Assembly (NCBI RefSeq): GCF_000233695.2
Contig: NZ_CM001488.1
Location: 1,611,203-1,675,202, forward strand
Source: Desulfobacter postgatei 2ac9
Lineage (GTDB): Bacteria; Desulfobacterota; Desulfobacteria; Desulfobacterales; Desulfobacteraceae
Length of the DNA: 64,000 nucleotides
Direction: 5' to 3'
Every line of letters begins with the position of its first letter. The stretch's first letter is position 1. A program made the position numbers and the translations under genes. This document shows, one piece after another, positions 1 through 9,346 of this stretch. Under the pieces are notes generated by a model. That model made no database searches, had not been told where the DNA came from, and saw only the letters and a list, made by a program, of their open reading frames with translations.

Positions 1-1
1 C

Positions 2-673
2 ATGATCAATCTTTTTATTTATATCGTAATCTTCGGAAAGCTCATGGGGGCCCGTCTTCCCGGAACCTCGGAGATGAATTCCTACGGTATTTATCTTGCC
101 GCAGGACTTATCCCCTGGTTGGCCTTTTCAGAAACAATAAATCGTTGCGCATCAGTGTTTCCGGCAAAAAAGCATATTATCACAAAGGTAAATACCTCAT
201 TTTTGGCGCTGCTTTTGCATATTAACCTGTCTGAAACCATTACCTATGTCATATCCATGCTGGTTTTTTTTCTGATCCTTTTGTGTACCGGTTATGAATT
301 TCACATCTCGTTATGGCTGCTCCCGGTTTTGTATTACCTCCAACAGATGTTGGCGCTGGGGCTTGGGTTGATTGCAGGGGTTTTAAATGTTTTTATCCGT
401 GATGTGCGTCAAATTACAGGGGTGATTTTACAGCTGTGGTTCTGGTTTACGCCTATTGTTTATATTGTTGATATTCTTCCTGAGCCGGTAAGAAAAATTA
501 TCATGTACAATCCGGCGTTCAGGTTGATAGATGCCTACCACAAAATATTTGCGTTTCATTCATACCCTTCATTTAAAGGCCTTTGGGTACTCGCTGTGGT
601 TACCCACCTGATTTTGTTTTTTTCCTTTTTGATGCTCCGGTATCTGGAAAAAGATATAAGGGATTTTCTATGA
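2..673 (+). CDS. Polysaccharide ABC transporter permease (Wzm-like), 5' truncated by window edge
   Basis: This is the membrane subunit of an ABC-2 type exporter that moves undecaprenyl-linked polysaccharide across the inner membrane. About 223 residues are visible, and the usual length is about 260-270, so the true start probably lies before the window; the ATG at base 2 is only the first in-frame one. Several hydrophobic segments are visible, with the ABC-2 pattern of a conserved loop (around FIRDVRQ) followed by a tryptophan/phenylalanine-rich segment (LQLWFWFTPIVY). The stop overlaps the next start (ATGA), and a Wzt-type ATPase follows one gene later, which supports the assignment. The family is clear; the transported glycan is unknown. 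Confidence 0.85.
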   Translation: MINLFIYIVIFGKLMGARLPGTSEMNSYGIYLAAGLIPWLAFSETINRCASVFPAKKHIITKVNTSFLALLLHINLSETITYVISMLVFFLILLCTGYEFHISLWLLPVLYYLQQMLALGLGLIAGVLNVFIRDVRQITGVILQLWFWFTPIVYIVDILPEPVRKIIMYNPAFRLIDAYHKIFAFHSYPSFKGLWVLAVVTHLILFFSFLMLRYLEKDIRDFL

Positions 674-1812
674 AAATTTTGGTTAACGCAATACCCATGA
701 CCGGACTTTTAACCGGCATTGCAAGGTACCTGCGCAACTTATACCACACCATCCATGGCATGGGCCGGGCCGATATCCGTTATTTTAACGGAAGCTGCGT
801 TGTGGACGCCATGCCGCCCATGGCAGACGCCGGACGGTGGCAGAAAACCGTGGGAGCTGTCAGGTACCTGCCTGACCATGTAATTTTCGGGGTGAGGGCT
901 GCCCGGTGGATGAAGTATGAGTATTGCCTGAACAGGGTGTGTCGGAACCAGACACCCGGGTTTTCGGTTTACCATGAAACAGCCTTTTCACCGGCAAAGC
1001 TGACAAGGGTCCCTACGGTATTTTCCATCTATGATCTCTCTTTGCGCCGGTATAAGGAGACTCATCCAAAGGAGCGGGTGCTTTTTTTTGAATATTTTAT
1101 AAAAACAAGACTGCGGTATGCCAGGCACATCCTGACTATTTCAGAATTTATCCGGCAGGAGATCATCAGCGAGTTCAAGGTGGATCCGTCCATGGTCACG
1201 GCGGTACCGCTGGCTGCGGACCCGGTGTTTACCCCTGCGGATAAGAACGTTGTGGCAACGGTGAGGCAAAAGTACAACCTGCCCCCATCGTATCTGCTCT
1301 TTGTAAGCTCTCTTGAACCCAGAAAAAACATTGATCTTCTCGTGGATGCCCTGGCGGAAACAAAAACCGATATCCCCATTGTCCTTGTGGGCTGGAAAGG
1401 GTGGGGTGAAAAATCCTGGTTTGAGAAAATCAGAAATAAAAACCTTAAAAACAGGGTCTATATTACAGGCCATATCCCGGACCATGATTTAAGGGCTGTT
1501 TACACAGGCGCCCAGGCGTTGATTTATCCAAGTTTATACGAAGGGTTCGGCCTTCCCATTGTGGAGGCAATGGCCTGCGGCTGTCCGGTTATCTGTTCCA
1601 ACGTCTCCAGCATGCCCGAAGTGGCGGGAGATGCGGCCGTTTTAATTGATCCGCGGCAAAGCAGTGAACTGGCCCAGGCCATTGAAACTGTTGTCCATGA
1701 CACAGGCGCAAGAACCCTTTTGGCGGAAAAAGGAAAAGCGCGCGCCCTGGGCTTTACATGGGAATCCACTGCCAATCAAACCCTTGATGTATACAGGAAC
1801 GCGGCAAGATGA
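670..1812 (+). CDS. GT4-family glycosyltransferase
   Basis: A GT-B fold glycosyltransferase of about 380 residues, predicted to add a sugar from a nucleotide-sugar donor to a lipid-linked glycan on the cytoplasmic face. The C-terminal half has the LEPRKN donor-site motif near residue 215 and the EX7E motif EGFGLPIVEA at about 291-300. The reading frame stays open upstream to 583, but the ATG at 670 is preferred: it overlaps the permease stop as ATGA and gives a normal GT4 N-terminus (MKILVNAIPM). It lies between the permease and ATPase genes with ATGA overlaps on both sides, so the three are translationally coupled. Sugar specificity cannot be read from sequence. Confidence 0.88.
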   Translation: MKILVNAIPMTGLLTGIARYLRNLYHTIHGMGRADIRYFNGSCVVDAMPPMADAGRWQKTVGAVRYLPDHVIFGVRAARWMKYEYCLNRVCRNQTPGFSVYHETAFSPAKLTRVPTVFSIYDLSLRRYKETHPKERVLFFEYFIKTRLRYARHILTISEFIRQEIISEFKVDPSMVTAVPLAADPVFTPADKNVVATVRQKYNLPPSYLLFVSSLEPRKNIDLLVDALAETKTDIPIVLVGWKGWGEKSWFEKIRNKNLKNRVYITGHIPDHDLRAVYTGAQALIYPSLYEGFGLPIVEAMACGCPVICSNVSSMPEVAGDAAVLIDPRQSSELAQAIETVVHDTGARTLLAEKGKARALGFTWESTANQTLDVYRNAAR

Positions 1813-3011
1813 TTTCAGTTCAAAATATATCAAAGACGTTTAAACTGTACCGCAAGCCATCGGAACGACTTAAGGAGATTATATTCAGGCAGTGCCGCCA
1901 CAAAAAATTTGATGCGGTTAAAAACCTGAGCTTTACGGTTCCCGGGGGGCAGACCCTTGGGCTTATCGGAGAAAACGGGGCTGGTAAATCAACGGTTTTA
2001 AAACTTCTCACAGGCATTCTCATACCGGACACAGGGACAGTTCATATATCGGGCAAAATAACGGGTCTGCTGGAACTTGGTACCGGATTCAACCATGAAT
2101 TTTCAGGCATTGATAATATTATTCATAATGCAACATATCTTGGGCTTTCCAGGTCGGAAATTAACCGGAAGCTGGATGAGATCATCTCATTTACGGAGCT
2201 GGGGGATTTTATCCATGAGCCCCTTAAAACATATTCTTCGGGCATGATCATGCGTCTGGCCTTTTCCGTGGCCATTCATGCCGAACCCCAGGCGTTTGTC
2301 GTGGATGAGGCCCTGTCCGTAGGAGATGCCTATTTTCAGCAAAAATGTATGCAGAAGATACGGGAGTTCAAGGCGGGCGGGGGATCCATTGTGTTTGTTT
2401 CCCACGATATGAATGCCGTAAAGGTTTTATGTGATAAAGCGATATTATTGGATCGCGGCACAGCAATTGAATATGGAGAACCCGAAACCATCATCAATGC
2501 CTATAATTGCCATATTGCACGGCGTTCTGTATCAAATGATGATGTCAGGGCAGGGCGTTCACTCAACGGGTACGGCAGCCGGCAGGTTTTGATCGAATCC
2601 GTGACACTGAAAGATGAGCATCAAAACGAGACAAAGATCCTCATCAGCGGTAAACCGGCGGACATTGTAATAACCCTTAAAGGGCAGGCATCCATGGAAG
2701 ATTTAACCCTGGGGATTGTCATACGGGATCGATTCGGACAAGACGTTTACGGCACAAACTCACATTATCTGAAAAAAAAGATTGATGTTCAGCAGGGCCG
2801 GACAATGGATATTGTCTATTCATTTGATCAGTTTAACCTGGGTCCGGGCAAATATTCGATTACTGCGGCAATCCACACTGGTGCAAGCCATGTTGATCAG
2901 TGTGTACACTGGGTTGATGGCTGTGCGGTCTTTGAAACCGTATTGGGGGATGAGCCTTTTTTTGCAGGCCTTATCCGGTTGACGCCCAAGTTGCATGTCA
3001 ATGGAGACTAA
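1809..3011 (+). CDS. Polysaccharide ABC transporter ATP-binding protein (Wzt-like) with C-terminal glycan-binding domain
   Basis: The ATPase partner of the permease at the window start. Residues about 1-240 are an ABC nucleotide-binding domain with Walker A GENGAGKST, signature YSSGM and Walker B FVVDEA followed by the His-loop region (FVSHD). Residues about 255-400 form an extra beta-rich domain like that of Wzt proteins which recognise the terminal modification of the finished chain. At 400 residues it is the long Wzt type, suggesting export of a terminated polymer. The start overlaps the upstream glycosyltransferase stop (ATGA). The 3' end overlaps the convergent gene by 14 bp. A candidate chain-terminating methyltransferase is encoded at 6408-7622. 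Confidence 0.92.
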   Translation: MISVQNISKTFKLYRKPSERLKEIIFRQCRHKKFDAVKNLSFTVPGGQTLGLIGENGAGKSTVLKLLTGILIPDTGTVHISGKITGLLELGTGFNHEFSGIDNIIHNATYLGLSRSEINRKLDEIISFTELGDFIHEPLKTYSSGMIMRLAFSVAIHAEPQAFVVDEALSVGDAYFQQKCMQKIREFKAGGGSIVFVSHDMNAVKVLCDKAILLDRGTAIEYGEPETIINAYNCHIARRSVSNDDVRAGRSLNGYGSRQVLIESVTLKDEHQNETKILISGKPADIVITLKGQASMEDLTLGIVIRDRFGQDVYGTNSHYLKKKIDVQQGRTMDIVYSFDQFNLGPGKYSITAAIHTGASHVDQCVHWVDGCAVFETVLGDEPFFAGLIRLTPKLHVNGD

Positions 3012-6000
3012 GCGCATACCCTTTAATTATGTTCCCCAATTGTTTTCCCAGTACCTGCCAATCGTGGGACAACAGCCACTGTTTTTGTTTTGACATCAGG
3101 CGACTGGATATTTCACGATTATTGATCATTGTTTCAATACCTTGGGCCATGTGTTCAGGTGTTGTCCCCGGCAGGGTATAGACAACGTCCGACACATCTT
3201 CAAAGATATCCAGGGGGGTCACTGCGATGGGGCGGCCGGTGGCCAGCCCCGCCCTGACCGACGCACTGGAAGACTCCTGGGTGGTCTGGCAGGGATAAAC
3301 AATGACATTCGCCCGGGATAGCCTGTTAAAAATCTCTTTTTCCTCCAGATACCTGTTATCCATGGTGATCTCATTGCCGTATGGACTCTCTTTGATCTGC
3401 TGCAGGCGCAGCCTTTGTTCCTCTTTTGAAGCTGGGGCGGCCGGATAGAGCGCGTTTAAAAGAAGCAGCTTGAGGTCCGGGTCCTTTTTTTTCAGGAGCT
3501 CAAAGGCGCAAATCAGTTCCCGGATGCCTTTATGGGGGAGCAGAAAGCCGTAGGCCGCAATCAGTTTTTCATCCACCTCTGCCTCAGGTCGATGCGTGGG
3601 AGGATGATCGGGTGCAGGAAACGATGCGCCCCCTGTACGGGCCAATGAATGGGAACTGACATCCACGCCATGGGGAAAGCGCATCACGTTTTCAACACAA
3701 CCCATGGATTTGAGGTGATTCAAGTCGTGAACGGAATGAACGACCAGCCTGTGGGTATTGATCAGTGATGATTTTATCTGGGATAGGGATTTGGGGAGGT
3801 GGGGGGGCAGGACATCTGCCGTAGAGTGTAAAAAAAGGTAACAGCGTTTTTGATATCCTTTCATGGTATCTAAAAAGCCGGATAATGCGTTTAGATTGAA
3901 AAAACTGAAATTAAATTGAATCACGATATCCGTGATCCCAGCAGCAACAATTCTATGAACCAGTTGCTGCAGGTTATCTTTTTCGTCTGCTTCCCAACAG
4001 CGGATGACCTCAGGTCCATCCTGTTCAGTCAGATTAAGGGCGTTGTTTGCAAGTACCGTCACTTTTCCGACAGAAAGACAACGGAGTAAGTATTTTGAGT
4101 AGGATGCGATGCCGCAGCGTGTATTCCATGTCGTTACCCAGCCGATGCGCGGTTCTGTGGCTGGACAATTCTGATGGTCCAGGGCCTTAATTGCCTGGGT
4201 CAATCGTTTTGAAACCTGTCGCCAGGCGTAGTTTTTGAGGATATTTTCTTTGGCGGCTCGGGTTTTACGGGTTATTTTTTCAGCAGGCAGCCGGGATATA
4301 TGTTCCATTTGCCTGGTCAGATCCCCAAGGTCCGGTTCCACCCAAACGGAATCGGGCAGTGCCATGTGGGTTTTGGCACGGCTGAATTTATAATCCGTCA
4401 GCCACGCTGTTTCATGGCTGCAAAAATCTGTTTGCCCGCCAAAACCCGTGGTGAGGACCGGCAGGCCGAACACCATGGCTTCGGCCATGGGCAGCCCAAA
4501 GCCTTCTCCACGGCTGGGCGCCACGAGAAGATCGCTGTGCCGGTACAGGGAAACAAGTTGACCCGGAGAGAGTTCATCTTCCACTAGAAGTATTTTCTTT
4601 TTGCTGTTCATTGTACCGTTATAAAAGAACAACTGAGACTGTTGTTCTTTTATCCACCCCGCTTTGTCCAACTGGCTGCGGATCGTATTGTGGGGATTGG
4701 GAAAGGTCTTGATAATAAGGGTAACTTCCGGACGGGCCCCGAAATCAGCTGCAGTAAAGGCTTTCAGCAGCAGGTCCGCGCCCTTCCGGGGAAAGCACGA
4801 AGAAATATGCAGCAGGGTATATCCGGGCGGAAACCGGAAAGGAAGCGGCTCCGGCGCGACCTCTTTTAAATGATCAGCCCCATTTCCCATGGTGACCGTG
4901 GGTACGGTGATGCCGTTATTTTTCAAGGTTCGGGCAACATAACCGGATACAGCCCCCACAAGGTGGAGCTGAATGTTGAATGAATCAATCCACTGCCCGG
5001 GAAAAACCGATTCCTCCCATGCATAGGGTGCAAGAATTTTCAAAGCGCCGTTCATCCCGCTGACCCTCGGGGGGAAAAGATTCCGGATGGCCAGATCCGC
5101 TTTTTCTTGCCTGACGCCACGGTTCCACATTTTTTTAATCCGGGGGAAATAGTTAAGAAACTTTTCATCCGGAGAAAAGTCCCCCCCTCCTTCGGTGGAA
5201 TGAAGCTCAAGGATGAAACCTTGATCCTGAAGCGCCAGCGCAAGCTCACGGTTCACAAGCGCCAGGCTGTAATTGGAGTCAAACGGTCCTTCAAAGCTTA
5301 TTTTCAGGGTGCTTTTTTTATCTGCGGCGGGGTGATGAAGGTCAATGGTATTGCGGGTGCCGGACAGCAGTGAATTTATAAATGCGTTGAGACCGGTTTT
5401 TAAATTTTCAAAGTCAAACCGGGAAAGGTTTGCCTGCTGTCCTTGTGCCAATCTGTGGCGCCATAACGGCTGGGTCATCAGGCGTTGCAATACCGCTGCA
5501 ACATCGGCACTGTTTTTGTGGGATAAAATAAGACCTGAACCTGCAAGGGTGTGTCTGATATTGCTGCTGTCGTAGGCAACGACGGGCAGCCCTATGCTTG
5601 AGGCTTCTATGAGCGGGATGCCGAACCCTTCATGATCACTTAAGCTGACAAAAAGATCGGCTGCATGATAGTATCCCCAAAGGTCTTGATCACTGACTTT
5701 CCCGGGTAAATGGACCTGTTCCTGCAAGCCGTAGCCTGCAACCAGCTTTTTAATATATTTCAGATAAGGGGGGCTGGTGTTTCCTCCCACACAGAAAAGG
5801 TGAACATTTTTGTTACCCAGCCGGGCCAGTGCGTGGACCAGATCGTGCTGGCATTTATTTTCACAGATCCTGCCCACAAACAGCAGGTTAAAAGTGGTTT
5901 CATGCCGGTGAGTGATCTGCCGGGACTCAGTGGTTTTTTTTATGTTTTCAAAATCAATTAACAAAGGGATGACATGTACGTTTTCATACCCCAAGCCCTT

Positions 6001-6411
6001 TAACTCCTGGGCATTATATTCCGAATCGGCGATGATGCCGTCAAACAGACCCTGCCAGCCGGCTAACTGTTCCCTGCCTTGTTTCGTTGCATTGCTGTGG
6101 GCTGTTCCGGTTTCAAAATAATGGGCCGGGGTGATGTTATGGTAAACCATTGCCAGACGGTCGGCCAGACTAATAAACCACCCGGGGTCGGGCTGGGCCG
6201 CCGCATGGTGGAGTAGCAGGATATTGTTGCTGTTTTCTTGATAGGTGCGCCTTGGTCGGACAAGATTCTTTAATTCCGGATCTATATTATCAGCGTATAT
6301 TTCAGATTCATACCCCAGGGAGGTCAGCATTCTTTTAATGAAAAAAAGGCTGTTGCTGACACCGTCTGCTTTGGTGATGGCCGGTGTATATTGATGAATG
6401 GCAATGGTCAT
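2998..6411 (-). CDS. Giant glycosyltransferase with three GT-B (GT4-like) modules
   Basis: An 1137-residue cytoplasmic glycosyltransferase with three tandem GT-B units. Module 1 (about 1-345) carries EGFGIPLIEA, module 2 (about 370-740) carries EGFGLPMAEA, and module 3 (about 750-1137) begins PRIGWVTTWNTRCGIASYS. At the EX7E position module 3 instead has QESSSASVRAG, so its second glutamate is replaced and it may be inactive or use another geometry. Fused transferases of this kind build repeat units or chains made of several linkages; the linkages here are not predictable. The start overlaps the methyltransferase stop by 4 bp (6408-6411), so the two are one operon. The stop overlaps the convergent wzt gene by 14 bp. 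Confidence 0.9.
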   Translation of the reverse strand: MTIAIHQYTPAITKADGVSNSLFFIKRMLTSLGYESEIYADNIDPELKNLVRPRRTYQENSNNILLLHHAAAQPDPGWFISLADRLAMVYHNITPAHYFETGTAHSNATKQGREQLAGWQGLFDGIIADSEYNAQELKGLGYENVHVIPLLIDFENIKKTTESRQITHRHETTFNLLFVGRICENKCQHDLVHALARLGNKNVHLFCVGGNTSPPYLKYIKKLVAGYGLQEQVHLPGKVSDQDLWGYYHAADLFVSLSDHEGFGIPLIEASSIGLPVVAYDSSNIRHTLAGSGLILSHKNSADVAAVLQRLMTQPLWRHRLAQGQQANLSRFDFENLKTGLNAFINSLLSGTRNTIDLHHPAADKKSTLKISFEGPFDSNYSLALVNRELALALQDQGFILELHSTEGGGDFSPDEKFLNYFPRIKKMWNRGVRQEKADLAIRNLFPPRVSGMNGALKILAPYAWEESVFPGQWIDSFNIQLHLVGAVSGYVARTLKNNGITVPTVTMGNGADHLKEVAPEPLPFRFPPGYTLLHISSCFPRKGADLLLKAFTAADFGARPEVTLIIKTFPNPHNTIRSQLDKAGWIKEQQSQLFFYNGTMNSKKKILLVEDELSPGQLVSLYRHSDLLVAPSRGEGFGLPMAEAMVFGLPVLTTGFGGQTDFCSHETAWLTDYKFSRAKTHMALPDSVWVEPDLGDLTRQMEHISRLPAEKITRKTRAAKENILKNYAWRQVSKRLTQAIKALDHQNCPATEPRIGWVTTWNTRCGIASYSKYLLRCLSVGKVTVLANNALNLTEQDGPEVIRCWEADEKDNLQQLVHRIVAAGITDIVIQFNFSFFNLNALSGFLDTMKGYQKRCYLFLHSTADVLPPHLPKSLSQIKSSLINTHRLVVHSVHDLNHLKSMGCVENVMRFPHGVDVSSHSLARTGGASFPAPDHPPTHRPEAEVDEKLIAAYGFLLPHKGIRELICAFELLKKKDPDLKLLLLNALYPAAPASKEEQRLRLQQIKESPYGNEITMDNRYLEEKEIFNRLSRANVIVYPCQTTQESSSASVRAGLATGRPIAVTPLDIFEDVSDVVYTLPGTTPEHMAQGIETMINNREISSRLMSKQKQWLLSHDWQVLGKQLGNIIKGYALSLH

Positions 6412-7622
6412 TTTTTTGCCGGCTGCTTTGTCCCTGTTATCATATAGTCTGTGGCGCCGTAAACCATTGAATTAAAACGTTTTGCCACTTCACTGTCCTC
6501 CGGAACGCGCATGGTATCCTCAAAGGGGTGGAGAGGATGCACCGCTATTTCCGTGAATCCGTTGAATTCAAGGAGATGGCGGCTCAATTCCTTGGGGACC
6601 GGGGTTTTATGGGTGGGGTCCCTGTAAAACATATGGGTGGCCACATGGATATTCTCGGGGTTGGGGGTTTCTAAAATAACAGATCCGCCATGGGTGAGTA
6701 CCCGGTAAATTTCATGTATCAGCATATTGAGTTTTTCAAATGGCAGGTGCTCAATGACATGAAAGGCTGTGATCACATCAAGGCTTTGATCAGGCTGCTG
6801 TTGCAGCCATTCCAGCAAATCGCTCTGCTCGGCTTGCAATCCATGACTGAGGCATTGGCTTATCATTGCGCTGTTCATGTCGATTCCGGTAACCTTGGCA
6901 CAATAACCGGATATGATCTGAAGCCATTCTCCCCTGCCGCAGCCTAAATCTGCTGCCCGCATCTCTTTTTCCTTTGCAAAAAGAGGCTTCACCAAATCAA
7001 CCGTGGCTTTGTATCGCTCGAGTATTTCATCCCGGCTTCCCCTGTAGGCTTGTTCCAGGGAAAGATAATAGTTATCTATTGCGTGCAGGGAAATGGCATC
7101 TATTTTATCCAGTACGGTGGGATCTTTTGATGCCCTTAACTCCTGCCTGACATCAAAAAAGAACTGGTCAAGTCTGCGCTGCTGGGCCTGGGCCTCCTGG
7201 TTCAGGAAAAAAAATAAATTGGATTTGATCTCTTCCACCTGGCGATTAAGAGAGAGTACGTCTTTTTTCATGAATGCAGGGTCTTTAGCATAGTTGAAAA
7301 CCAACCGGCCAAAGGTGTGTATTGCCTTTATCCTGGATAACAGGGCATGCCAATTTTTCCATATAAGGAGTTGCTTTTTTTCCAGCCAGGAAAGTTGTAC
7401 GCTTTTTTTATTGAGTTGGGCATATTCCGGGGAGAGCAGCAGGTTGGCAATAACGATTTTTCTGGCAACTCCGGCATCCAACCGGTGTTGCAAAAATTGC
7501 AGTTCATCGTCACTGGCCTGTCTGCCTAAAATTAATTGATATGCTTGTCTTAAAAAAGCCTGATCATCGTCAAGTTGATCGAGCTCAGACGTAAGTTCTT
7601 GAATTGTTTTTTTTATTATCAT
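6408..7622 (-). CDS. DUF4214-like / coiled-coil / SAM-dependent methyltransferase
   Basis: A 404-residue protein. Residues about 18-70 resemble the DUF4214 motif found in polysaccharide-associated proteins (AYQLILGRQAS, then LLLSPEYAQ). A charged helical, probably coiled-coil stretch follows (about 110-200), then a class I SAM methyltransferase domain with motif I AADLGCGRGEW at 223-233 and FHVIEHLPF as the post-motif acidic strand region. By analogy with WbdD-type proteins it could methylate and so terminate the exported chain; that is inference from a long Wzt nearby and the coiled coil. It is first in a two-gene operon with the three-module glycosyltransferase. An RBS-like AGGAA precedes the ATG. 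Confidence 0.82.
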   Translation of the reverse strand: MIIKKTIQELTSELDQLDDDQAFLRQAYQLILGRQASDDELQFLQHRLDAGVARKIVIANLLLSPEYAQLNKKSVQLSWLEKKQLLIWKNWHALLSRIKAIHTFGRLVFNYAKDPAFMKKDVLSLNRQVEEIKSNLFFFLNQEAQAQQRRLDQFFFDVRQELRASKDPTVLDKIDAISLHAIDNYYLSLEQAYRGSRDEILERYKATVDLVKPLFAKEKEMRAADLGCGRGEWLQIISGYCAKVTGIDMNSAMISQCLSHGLQAEQSDLLEWLQQQPDQSLDVITAFHVIEHLPFEKLNMLIHEIYRVLTHGGSVILETPNPENIHVATHMFYRDPTHKTPVPKELSRHLLEFNGFTEIAVHPLHPFEDTMRVPEDSEVAKRFNSMVYGATDYMITGTKQPAKK

Positions 7623-7776
7623 ATTTTTCCTAAATCAAGCGTCCTGACATTATTGGGATTTTTAAATCTGGCTTTTCGTTACACAACCTGCTATACCAAA
7701 ATTTTTTTTATATGAACCCAGGAAAATTATAAATTATAAACTATTTTGCTTTCTTTGACCATATTTAGGATAGCCC

Positions 7777-9174
7777 ATGAAAAAAATTTATGTAGATTGT
7801 TCGTTCCTGCCGGAAAACCCTGAATTGAACACCGGCATTCAGCGGGTGGTGCGTGAAATCATGCGGCATATGGAACACCTTGCTACCGAAGATGATTATA
7901 AAGTGATCCCTGTGAATTTAAGTTATGGACAATTTGTTCCTGTGGATGTCAAGGATCTTTACCGAAAGAAAAAAAAGGAAAACATAGAACCAAGCCCGAC
8001 ATTTAAACTTAATACCAAAGAATTGGCTAAGAAGGGCGCCATGTGGTTTGTATTGTATCTAAAGCAGATTTATCTTGCTTTTCTTAATTTAATTGCCGCC
8101 ATTCTATATCGCCCTGGGGTCAGGGCATTTCTCCTTGCGCCCCGGAATCGTTTCGGTTTGAATATGTTTATTGATAAAATCCTGATACAGCCGGCCAAGG
8201 CCCTTGTTAGATTGATTGCGATACGTATAAGACATAGGGATACCTCAGAATTTTTGCCAAAGAGCGGAGATGTCCTTTTACTATTGGATTCGAGCTGGCA
8301 TATGGATATCTGGCCGAGTGTGGCCAAAGCAAAAGAGTCCGGAGCCAAAGTCATTGCAGTCCTCTATGATATTATTCCGGTTACCCATCCAGAGTTTTGC
8401 GAAGAACCCTTGATCCCTGCCTTTGGAAAATGGTTTGAGTCCGCCCTGAAATTTGTGGACGGCTTTATTGCCATCTCCGCCACGGTTAAAAATGATTTTT
8501 CAACTTTTGTTGAAAACAAATATGGTCCCGATCATGGAAAGAAACTTGATTTTTTCCATTTAGGCAGCGACTTTAATTTTACTGAAATCAACGAAGACGG
8601 CATTCGTGAGCAGGTTCGCCGGGTGTTTGATGAACGGCCCACATACTTGATGGTTTCGACCCTTGAACCGAGAAAAAATCACTCCTATTTGCTTGATACA
8701 TTCGATGGGCTTTGGGCGAAAGGTATAGATGTGAATCTTTGTTTTATAGGCAGGGTAGGGTGGAAGGTAGACGACTTGCTTGAACGTATAAAAAGTAACA
8801 GTGAATATCAAAGGCGGCTGTTCTTCTGGTCCGATATTAATGACGTTGAACTTGCATATTGTTATAAGCATGCATCCATGTTGGTTTTTCCGTCATTCAT
8901 TGAAGGTTTCGGGTTACCTATAATCGAAAGTTTGGGCCATGGCCTTCCGGTTCTGGCATCGGACACCCCGATCCATAGAGAAGTGGGGCTTGATCACATC
9001 GGTTATTTTGATCTGGCTCATCCCGGCTCCCTTGAAAAACAAATCGAGGGTATTGAAAAGAACGGTATCCCTGATGCTCTCAGGGTAGATCCCGATTATC
9101 GTTGGCTGGACTGGGAATCCAGCACCAGAATGCTGCTGGATAAAATTAACAAAATGCTGCTGACTTTTAAATAA
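7777..9174 (+). CDS. GT4-family glycosyltransferase
   Basis: A GT-B glycosyltransferase of 465 residues with the LEPRKN motif near residue 296 and EX7E motif EGFGLPIIES at about 376-385. It is longer than usual in the N-terminal half because of a basic/hydrophobic insertion (about 55-150) that includes a likely membrane-associated helix near residues 89-113. It is transcribed divergently from the methyltransferase gene across a 154-bp AT-rich gap. The last 169 bp lie inside the 257-bp repeat that flanks the IS66 element and occur again at 11696-11864. The gene is full length, so the IS event did not break it. Sugar specificity is unknown. Confidence 0.88.
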   Translation: MKKIYVDCSFLPENPELNTGIQRVVREIMRHMEHLATEDDYKVIPVNLSYGQFVPVDVKDLYRKKKKENIEPSPTFKLNTKELAKKGAMWFVLYLKQIYLAFLNLIAAILYRPGVRAFLLAPRNRFGLNMFIDKILIQPAKALVRLIAIRIRHRDTSEFLPKSGDVLLLLDSSWHMDIWPSVAKAKESGAKVIAVLYDIIPVTHPEFCEEPLIPAFGKWFESALKFVDGFIAISATVKNDFSTFVENKYGPDHGKKLDFFHLGSDFNFTEINEDGIREQVRRVFDERPTYLMVSTLEPRKNHSYLLDTFDGLWAKGIDVNLCFIGRVGWKVDDLLERIKSNSEYQRRLFFWSDINDVELAYCYKHASMLVFPSFIEGFGLPIIESLGHGLPVLASDTPIHREVGLDHIGYFDLAHPGSLEKQIEGIEKNGIPDALRVDPDYRWLDWESSTRMLLDKINKMLLTFK

Positions 9175-9262
9175 CACCAATTGATTTAACGATCAGGCGC
9201 TTGTAAATATCATTTGATTTTTGCAAAAGATCACCGGGGAGAGGTTCATTTATCCGGTGAAG
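9006..9262. repeat. 257-bp direct repeat, left copy
   Basis: This stretch is identical by reading to 11696-11952. It contains the last 169 bp of the glycosyltransferase gene, the short intergenic gap and the last 96 bp of the opposing sulfotransferase gene. Its right edge is immediately followed by the IS66 terminal GTAAGCGG, and the sister copy starts immediately after the other IS terminus. The lengths match exactly (257 bp each). Confidence 0.95.
9167..9262 (-). pseudogene. Duplicated 3' tail of the sulfotransferase gene
   Basis: This 96-bp fragment encodes the C-terminal end, including the stop codon, of the protein whose full gene is at 11857-13248. It was left here by the 257-bp duplication, has no start and is cut at the IS66 left end. 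It overlaps the last 8 bp of the glycosyltransferase gene, which preserves the original convergent gene arrangement. Confidence 0.85.
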
Positions 9263-9285
9263 GTAAGCGGTTAGCAAACCCCATC
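9263..9285 (+). repeat. IS66 left inverted repeat
   Basis: It begins GTAAGCGGTTAGC. The first nine bases match the reverse complement of 11687-11695 exactly, and further scattered matches extend to about 23 bp. Confidence 0.85.
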
Positions 9286-9346
9286 TACAAATCGTTAGCG
9301 TGCCATGAGAAGATGAGCCATCTTTTAATTAGCGGAGGTTCATCAT

